A stretch of DNA of 64,000 nt from Vibrio ostreicida (GTDB lineage: Bacteria > Pseudomonadota > Gammaproteobacteria > Enterobacterales > Vibrionaceae). Positions within the stretch are counted from its first letter, which is position 1. Each line of letters opens with the position of its first letter. This document shows positions 60,071 to 64,000 of this stretch, one piece after another. Location of the stretch: contig NZ_JABEYA020000006.1 of assembly GCF_013074385.2 (NCBI RefSeq), positions 149,926-213,925 on the forward strand. The letters are read 5' to 3'. The notes under the pieces are model-generated. The model was not told the origin of the DNA. It did not search any database and saw nothing but the letters and a program-made list of their open reading frames with translations. Position numbers and translations under genes: made by a program.

Positions 60071-60103
60071 CAAGCGAATGTCACACCTTAACGCAGCGTT
60101 AGC
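60040..60103 (+). repeat. Partial attC (3' half) before the toxin-antitoxin cassette
   Basis: GTCACACCTTAACGCAGCGT followed by TAGCC gives the typical attC 3' end GCGTTAGCC, preceded by GGCGGTTTCGCTTAATTC. It marks the 5' boundary of the toxin-antitoxin cassette. Confidence 0.55.
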
Positions 60104-60124
60104 CGTCATGGAGCTTGCTATGCT

Positions 60125-60150
60125 AAAAGTGATAGAATAGTATCACTTTT
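60125..60150. promoter_or_regulatory. Operator palindrome of the toxin-antitoxin pair
   Basis: AAAAGTGATA-N6-TATCACTTTT is a perfect 10-bp inverted repeat 23 bp before the antitoxin start, well placed for autorepression by the Phd-type antitoxin. Confidence 0.75.
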
Positions 60151-60172
60151 ATATTCCTTTGGAGCAGCTCTC

Positions 60173-60430
60173 ATGAAAGTAGAACTAGTTACATCACTTA
60201 AACGTCAAGCAACTAAGATCCTCGCCGAGCTCCACAACACCAAAGAACCAGTGTTAATTACCGAGCATGGTAAGCCATCCGCGTATCTAGTTGATGTTGA
60301 TGATTACGAGTTTATGCAAAATCGTTTGGCTATTCTGGAGGGTATTGCACGAGGTGAACGCGCACTAGCTGACGGTAAAGTGCTAAGTCACGATGAAGCC
60401 AAGGACAAAATGTCAAAATGGCTGAAATAA
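60173..60430 (+). CDS. Phd/YefM-type antitoxin
   Basis: 85 aa. The N-terminal domain has the Phd fold signature (LKRQATKILAELHNTKEPVL, ITEHGKPSAYLVDVDDYE), followed by a charged helical tail that would wrap the toxin. GGAGC precedes the ATG. It overlaps the toxin by 13 bp, giving coupled translation, and has a palindromic operator upstream. Such pairs are common stabilisers in vibrio integron cassette arrays. Confidence 0.93.
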   Translation: MKVELVTSLKRQATKILAELHNTKEPVLITEHGKPSAYLVDVDDYEFMQNRLAILEGIARGERALADGKVLSHDEAKDKMSKWLK

Positions 60431-60720
60431 TTTGGACTGAGCCAGCGTTATCTGACCTCAATGATATCGCTGAATACATCGCACTTGAAAATATCATAGC
60501 GGCAAAACATTTAGTACAAACGATCTTCTCCAAAGTCGAACGCCTACAAACTTTCCCAGAGTCAGGTCGTATTCCACCCGAACTAGCACATTTAAGTTAT
60601 CGTGAAGTTGTCGTTAATCCATGTCGTGTTTTCTATAAACAAGACGGTGACAAAGTGTTTATTCTGTTTGTTATGCGTGCTGAGAGAGAGTTACGTAAGT
60701 TCCTGTTGAGTAAAAAATAA
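60418..60720 (+). CDS. RelE/ParE-family toxin
   Basis: 100 aa. The family pattern is clear: IIWTEPALSDLNDIAEYIAL, then LQTFPESGRIPPEL, then YREVVVNPCRVFYKQDGDKV and FVMRAERELRKFL. By sequence it is closer to ParE-like toxins (gyrase inhibitors) than to ribosome-dependent RelE, but the split is not certain by eye. It is partner of the Phd-type antitoxin. Confidence 0.93.
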   Translation: MAEIIWTEPALSDLNDIAEYIALENIIAAKHLVQTIFSKVERLQTFPESGRIPPELAHLSYREVVVNPCRVFYKQDGDKVFILFVMRAERELRKFLLSKK

Positions 60721-60735
60721 CTTTTGGGAATGAGT

Positions 60736-60850
60736 GGCTAACAAGGCATTTAAACGCAAATCAAACAGTGGGTTAGGATTCGCTTCGCTACTTAAGGAAA
60801 GTGCCTGTCCCTATAACGCTTCCTATAACGACTTGCCCCTATAACGACTA
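60736..60850 (+). repeat. Truncated attC start joined to GTGCCTGTCCC/ATAACGAC repeats
   Basis: GCTAACAAGGCATTTAAACG (60738-60757) is a typical attC 5' end behind the toxin gene. Soon after, GTGCCTGTCCC (60801-60811) is followed by TATAACG units (three or four, 60812-60850). The repeat element appears to have inserted in, or replaced part of, the attC. Confidence 0.55.
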
Positions 60851-60878
60851 TAAAATAGGTCTGTACTACTCTTCACTA

Positions 60879-60978
60879 CGCTTAGAACAAGGCGTTCAAT
60901 TGGACAGTCAACGCTTGGCATTTTTGCACCGCAAAATTATATGCTAAGGTTCGTTCATCTTAGCTAAGCGTTAGGTGA
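60879..60978 (+). repeat. Vibrio-type attC site
   Basis: AGAACAAGGCGTTCAATTGG, then ACAGTCAACGCTTGGCATTT, and the closing GCTAAGCGTTAGG are the standard elements of vibrio attC sites. Outer arms CGCTTAG (60879-60885) and CTAAGCG (60964-60970) are complementary. The next gene starts 12 bp later. Confidence 0.75.
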
Positions 60979-60990
60979 TATGGAGGAAAA

Positions 60991-61449
60991 ATGATTGAGT
61001 TTAGTTATGCAGTTCCAGAGCAGTCACAGCTATTGGGCGATATAGCAATTGAGTCCAAAGGCTATTGGGGCTATTCAAGAGAGCAGTTAGAGATTTGGCG
61101 AAAAGACCTTAGGATTGAAGAAGGATATATTACAGATAATCTTGTTAAGGTTGTTTTGCTGGATTCTAAAATAGTTGGTTTTTTTGCTATTAAAAGTACC
61201 AACTCTGATGAACTAGATCATCTATGGTTATTACCTGAGGTTGCAGGAAAAGGAATCGGAAATCTAGTTTTTGAAGAGATACTTCGAGAGTGTAAGCGTT
61301 TGAACATTAGGGAATTCAGTATCATATCAGATCCTGATGCCGAAGGGTTTTACCTTTATAAAGGTGCTGTGAGAATTGGTGAGGTGAAAAGTATCCCGCA
61401 AAAAAGAATGTTACCAAAGTTAAAGTACCAACTTGCAGAATTCAACTAA
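60991..61449 (+). CDS. GNAT-family acetyltransferase, cassette gene
   Basis: 152 aa with GGAGG 5 bases before the ATG. It starts with YAVPEQSQLLGDIAIESKGY, carries the acceptor strand IVGFFAIKSTNSDELDHLWL and the acetyl-CoA loop EVAGKGIGNLVFEEILRE (a K-G-I-G variant of Q/RxxGxG/A), then FYLYKGAVRIGEV. It starts right after an attC and ends at CTAACAAGGC, the start of another, so it is a clean integron cassette. Substrate unknown. Confidence 0.9.
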   Translation: MIEFSYAVPEQSQLLGDIAIESKGYWGYSREQLEIWRKDLRIEEGYITDNLVKVVLLDSKIVGFFAIKSTNSDELDHLWLLPEVAGKGIGNLVFEEILRECKRLNIREFSIISDPDAEGFYLYKGAVRIGEVKSIPQKRMLPKLKYQLAEFN

Positions 61450-61630
61450 CAAGGCACTCAAGATGACCCATTACCTATAAGGACTCCTATAACGACGAAA
61501 CGCCAGATACCAAAAAAGTAGCGATAATTGCCTGCGTGAGGGGGTTCTGACATTCGATGCGTCGATATGGTGTGATTTAGGATGAGGACCTAGCCAAAAA
61601 CTCGCTATTGACGCCATCGTTGCTTGTTAT
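61447..61630 (+). repeat. attC-like region between GNAT and YkgJ cassettes
   Basis: It starts CTAACAAGGCACTC at the stop of the acetyltransferase gene, includes CCTATAAGGACTCCTATAAC-type repeats, and ends with CTATTGACGCCATCGTTGCT followed by TGTTATG, a close match to 49530-49556. It is long (about 180 bp), suggesting a composite or decayed site. Confidence 0.45.
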
Positions 61631-61713
61631 GTGACCAAACCTCGTTTAAATTCGGCGCTTTATGGCTGTGGATGATAGACTCAACCCACCACCTCTGATT
61701 CAAAGTAGAGACC

Positions 61714-62115
61714 ATGAAAGACTGTAACCAGTGCGGAAAATGCTGCATAAAATATGGAGATGGTGATTTAGCGGCCACACAAGAAGAGATAGACCTGTGG
61801 GAGCTATTTAATCCAGATATCTTTGAATATGTGAAAGATGGAAAGATTTGGTTCGATCCAGACACAAGAGAGCAATTAAATCATTGTCCATTTTTAGAGT
61901 TAGCTCTGAAAACTAAACCCGATGAAAAAGATAAATACACATGCCGTATCTACCTTGACCGCCCTGAAGACTGTCGCCATTACCCTAGCCTTATCAATGA
62001 AATGGTTCGGGACGAGTGTGAAATGATCGAGGTCGTCGACCTCGAAAACCCCAAGAAAGCGCAAAAACAGCTAGATAAACTGATGAGCCTAAGCCGGCCG
62101 TCGAGTTATTCCTAG
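61714..62115 (+). CDS. YkgJ-family Cys-cluster protein
   Basis: 133 aa. The N-terminal CNQCGKCCIKYGDGDL and the later HCPFLEL, YTCRIYLDRPEDCRHYPSLI carry the eight-Cys pattern of the YkgJ/UPF0153 family, thought to bind zinc or an Fe-S cluster. Function is unknown. It lies behind an attC-like region and is probably a cassette. Confidence 0.88.
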   Translation: MKDCNQCGKCCIKYGDGDLAATQEEIDLWELFNPDIFEYVKDGKIWFDPDTREQLNHCPFLELALKTKPDEKDKYTCRIYLDRPEDCRHYPSLINEMVRDECEMIEVVDLENPKKAQKQLDKLMSLSRPSSYS

Positions 62116-62257
62116 AGCTGATCTAAGCGATTTTATATAACGCCACGTTAAGGTATGAGTAACGCGAACGGCCAAACACGGCACTTTAAACAGGCTGGGC
62201 AACGATAAAAACGCATTGGGAACCGTTCTAACTGTGTATTATTGCTCGTGGGGACAG

Positions 62258-62587
62258 TTACCACACAAACAGCTTAAAATAGCTAAGAATAAGGAACGCT
62301 GTCGTCAATCCGAACCAACCCATGACTCTTGTTACAACCTCGGGAGAACTTGGATTGAAATGTGGAAATAAAATCGCTCCAAAAGACAACATGGGTAAGA
62401 AGCCATAGAGTTGCCCAATATACTTGGAGGTAGCCATTGGAAACGGATTTATTAATAGATAGATGACCAGATAAGTGCCATAAACCCCGATCGCTACGCC
62501 CGCTTCCTTTCTAGAAGTGTCACTGCCTTCCGAATACAAGTAAAAGCCAGCAATCACAACAAACACGACTACATCAATCAATGTCAA
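62258..62587 (-). CDS. Small membrane protein, TTG start
   Basis: 109 aa from a TTG at 62587 with AAGGGG four bases upstream; no ATG is available near the N-terminus. It has four hydrophobic segments (about 5-20, 33-46, 60-76, 88-108). No family recognised. It is probably a reverse-oriented cassette gene. Confidence 0.6.
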   Translation of the reverse strand: MTLIDVVVFVVIAGFYLYSEGSDTSRKEAGVAIGVYGTYLVIYLLINPFPMATSKYIGQLYGFLPMLSFGAILFPHFNPSSPEVVTRVMGWFGLTTAFLILSYFKLFVW

Positions 62588-62786
62588 ATATCCCCTTATT
62601 TATTAGACGTTCATAATAGCGTTCAGGCAGAAAAATGCTGCATTGAACGATAGCGCTTTCTGTTTAATCGCTCACCCAAGGCGATGATGGCTCGTTGACT
62701 TGATAATACCAATGACCGACCGGCTGGCAAGTGTAAACTATCGAAAAAATAGAGAACTCACACGGGCGAGCGCTTAGCAAAAAAAA

Positions 62787-62810
62787 GCGCCAGTCATTGA
62801 TGACTGGCGC
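62787..62810 (-). terminator. Terminator of the Ig-repeat protein gene
   Basis: Perfect 10-bp stem GCGCCAGTCA / TGACTGGCGC, loop TTGA. On the minus strand it is followed by a run of eight T residues (A run at 62779-62786 on the plus strand), so it ends the leftward gene at 62839. Confidence 0.92.
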
Positions 62811-62838
62811 GAAGAATTAAAGCATTAAAATTACGTCA

Positions 62839-64000
62839 CTAAGGTGTCCCTAAGGATTTATCTGAAACACAGGATACATAATACACACTACCACTCGTAA
62901 TTTTTCCATCAGTGAGGTTCACGGCTTGACTTCTGCCAAGATAGGATGACCAATATCCGCCGCTGGCTGGCCAGCCGCGAGCAGTAAACATCTTACCGTA
63001 CTTATCGAACAGATCGACCTTGAGCTCAGCTCTTGAAGGCAAACGCCAGTTGGTTCGACCTGAGAGACTCTGTGTACTGTATTTCGCACACAGTAACCCC
63101 GCGTTGCTCCAGCTAAACCGATAGAATTTTCCAGCAGGGCCAGATGACCCAGTTTCGGTGAAGAACCCATCCGTTGGACTGCCCCCGATGCTGGATAAGT
63201 AATCGGCGGAGGGTGAACTGGTATAGAGTCTCCCTCTACCTGTGTCGAACACATCAATACACGTATCTGCTAAGTTGCATACCTCTACGGTTATCGTGTT
63301 ACTCGGCACGCCGTCTTTTGTGGCGGAAACGTTAGCAGTGCCCGTTTTCAAGCCGGACACCAAACCTGTTGGTGTTACGTTAGCGGTGGCGGTGGGGTTA
63401 GACTGCCACGCGACAGAGCTGGTCACATCGGAGGTGGTGCCATCACTGTAGGTTACTATTGCGGTTAACTGCTCGGTCTGCCCGTTTTTGAGCGTAATGC
63501 TCGCCGGTGTGATGTCAATAGCGTCAATCACAGCCGCGGTCACATTGATATCCACATCATTACTGGGTACGCCATCTTTCATGGCGGTGACGGTGACAAG
63601 GCCCATATCCACGCCGGAGACCAGACCCCCAGACGTCACTGTAGCTACGGTCGTGGTTGTGGGTCTACTCACAGACCACGCGACAGAGCTGGTCACATCG
63701 GAGGTGGTGCCATCACTGTAGGTGGCCATTGCGGTTAACGGTTCGGTCTGCCCTTTGGCAACAGAAACATTCGCTGGCGTGATGGTAATATCATCAATCA
63801 CGGCGGTGGTTACGTGGACGTTGACGTTGTTGCTCGGCACGCCGTCTTTGGTGGCGGTGATTGTTGTAATACCGACGTTACCACCGGAGATCAAGCCCGT
63901 TGGCGTGACGTTGGCGGTGGAGGGGGAAGGGGACTGCCACGCGACGGAGGTGGTCACATCGGAGGTGGTGCCGTCACTGTAGGTGGCCATCGCGGTTAAC
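62839..64000 (-). CDS. Surface protein with Big-type Ig repeats and C-terminal Lcl-like domain, 5' end outside window
   Basis: 387 codons are visible; the frame stays open to the right edge. There are at least three Ig-like repeats of 87-90 residues with the Big/BID_2 pattern (ITPANVSVAKGQTEPLTA, ATYSDGTTSDVTSSVAW, GLVSG followed by a V-x-ATKDGVPSN segment). A C-terminal Lcl-type (DUF1566-like) domain follows (about the last 140 residues: GRTNWRLPSRAELKVDLFDK, ASGGYWSSYLGRSQAV). The Ig repeats probably present the tip domain at the cell surface. The same domain caps the lipoproteins at 41.5-45.7 kb. Confidence 0.88.
   Translation of the reverse strand, partial: LTAMATYSDGTTSDVTTSVAWQSPSPSTANVTPTGLISGGNVGITTITATKDGVPSNNVNVHVTTAVIDDITITPANVSVAKGQTEPLTAMATYSDGTTSDVTSSVAWSVSRPTTTTVATVTSGGLVSGVDMGLVTVTAMKDGVPSNDVDINVTAAVIDAIDITPASITLKNGQTEQLTAIVTYSDGTTSDVTSSVAWQSNPTATANVTPTGLVSGLKTGTANVSATKDGVPSNTITVEVCNLADTCIDVFDTGRGRLYTSSPSADYLSSIGGSPTDGFFTETGSSGPAGKFYRFSWSNAGLLCAKYSTQSLSGRTNWRLPSRAELKVDLFDKYGKMFTARGWPASGGYWSSYLGRSQAVNLTDGKITSGSVYYVSCVSDKSLGTP
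63400..63990 (-). repeat. Near-identical Ig-repeat coding units
   Basis: The segment GGTCACATCGGAGGTGGTGC recurs at 63421, 63691 and 63952 (spacing 270 and 261 bp), embedded in longer near-identical stretches encoding YSDGTTSDVT. Such DNA-level identity allows recombination to change repeat number. Confidence 0.9.

Noticed and set aside
59941..60140. 66-codon plus-strand frame upstream of the toxin-antitoxin pair.
   Set aside because: It is the opposite strand of the IS110 transposase remnant and of attC sequence.

Overview
The window looks like a chromosomal segment of a Vibrionaceae-type marine gammaproteobacterium. The main pointers are a VemP-type arrest peptide in front of a second secD-secF pair, a phhA-phhB pair, a ZrgA-type zinc protein, Vibrio-style integron attC sequences, and generally vibrio-like core proteins. 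The genus cannot be fixed from sequence reading alone; a moderate-GC member such as Salinivibrio, Grimontia or a higher-GC Vibrio would fit.

1-16.2 kb: a phage-derived locus that runs from a CI/S24 repressor (leftward, cut by the window edge) through phage O/P-like replication genes and an unrecognised 220-aa protein to a late block. The late block has a lysis cassette (membrane protein, SLT transglycosylase, nested Rz/Rz1-type spanins, holin-like protein) followed directly by a complete P2-type contractile tail: V, W, J, I, H, G, FI (sheath), FII (tube), E/E' (frameshift), T (tape measure), U, X, D. No terminase, portal, capsid or head-completion gene lies between lysis and tail or after D. 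This is the architecture of an R-type tailocin (phage-tail bacteriocin), or of a headless prophage remnant. A LexA-like site precedes the lysis/tail block.

16.3-49.5 kb: mostly ordinary chromosome. It holds nupC with a CRP-like site; a DUF3429 membrane protein; a DM13 protein; an MscS-like channel; DUF1289; an arsR-acr3 arsenite operon with a clear palindromic operator; a hybrid-type sensor kinase that has lost its phospho-acceptor His and receiver Asp; a CDF transporter; a LysR regulator with a divergent methyltransferase; acetoacetyl-CoA synthetase divergent from phhA-phhB; vemP-secD2-secF2; a dienelactone hydrolase; a pair of GTPases with a DUF697-type tail; a Fur-box-preceded operon of two Lcl-domain (DUF1566-like) lipoproteins, one fused to a di-heme peroxidase; an RDD protein; and an ABC-F ATPase.

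49.5-62.6 kb: an AT-richer accessory stretch built of small, unrelated genes separated by attC-like sequences in both orientations, without a visible integrase (a CALIN-like cassette cluster). It contains a DUF4132/HEAT giant protein, an orphan ZrgA-type protein with a QDG repeat, MpaA, three acetyltransferases, a Phd/ParE-type toxin-antitoxin pair, a YkgJ-type Cys-cluster protein, IS3 and IS110 relics, and short repeats sharing the core GTGCCTGTCC.

62.8-64 kb: the 3' part of a leftward surface-protein gene with Big-type Ig repeats capped by the same Lcl-type domain found in the iron-linked lipoproteins; it is cut by the window edge.
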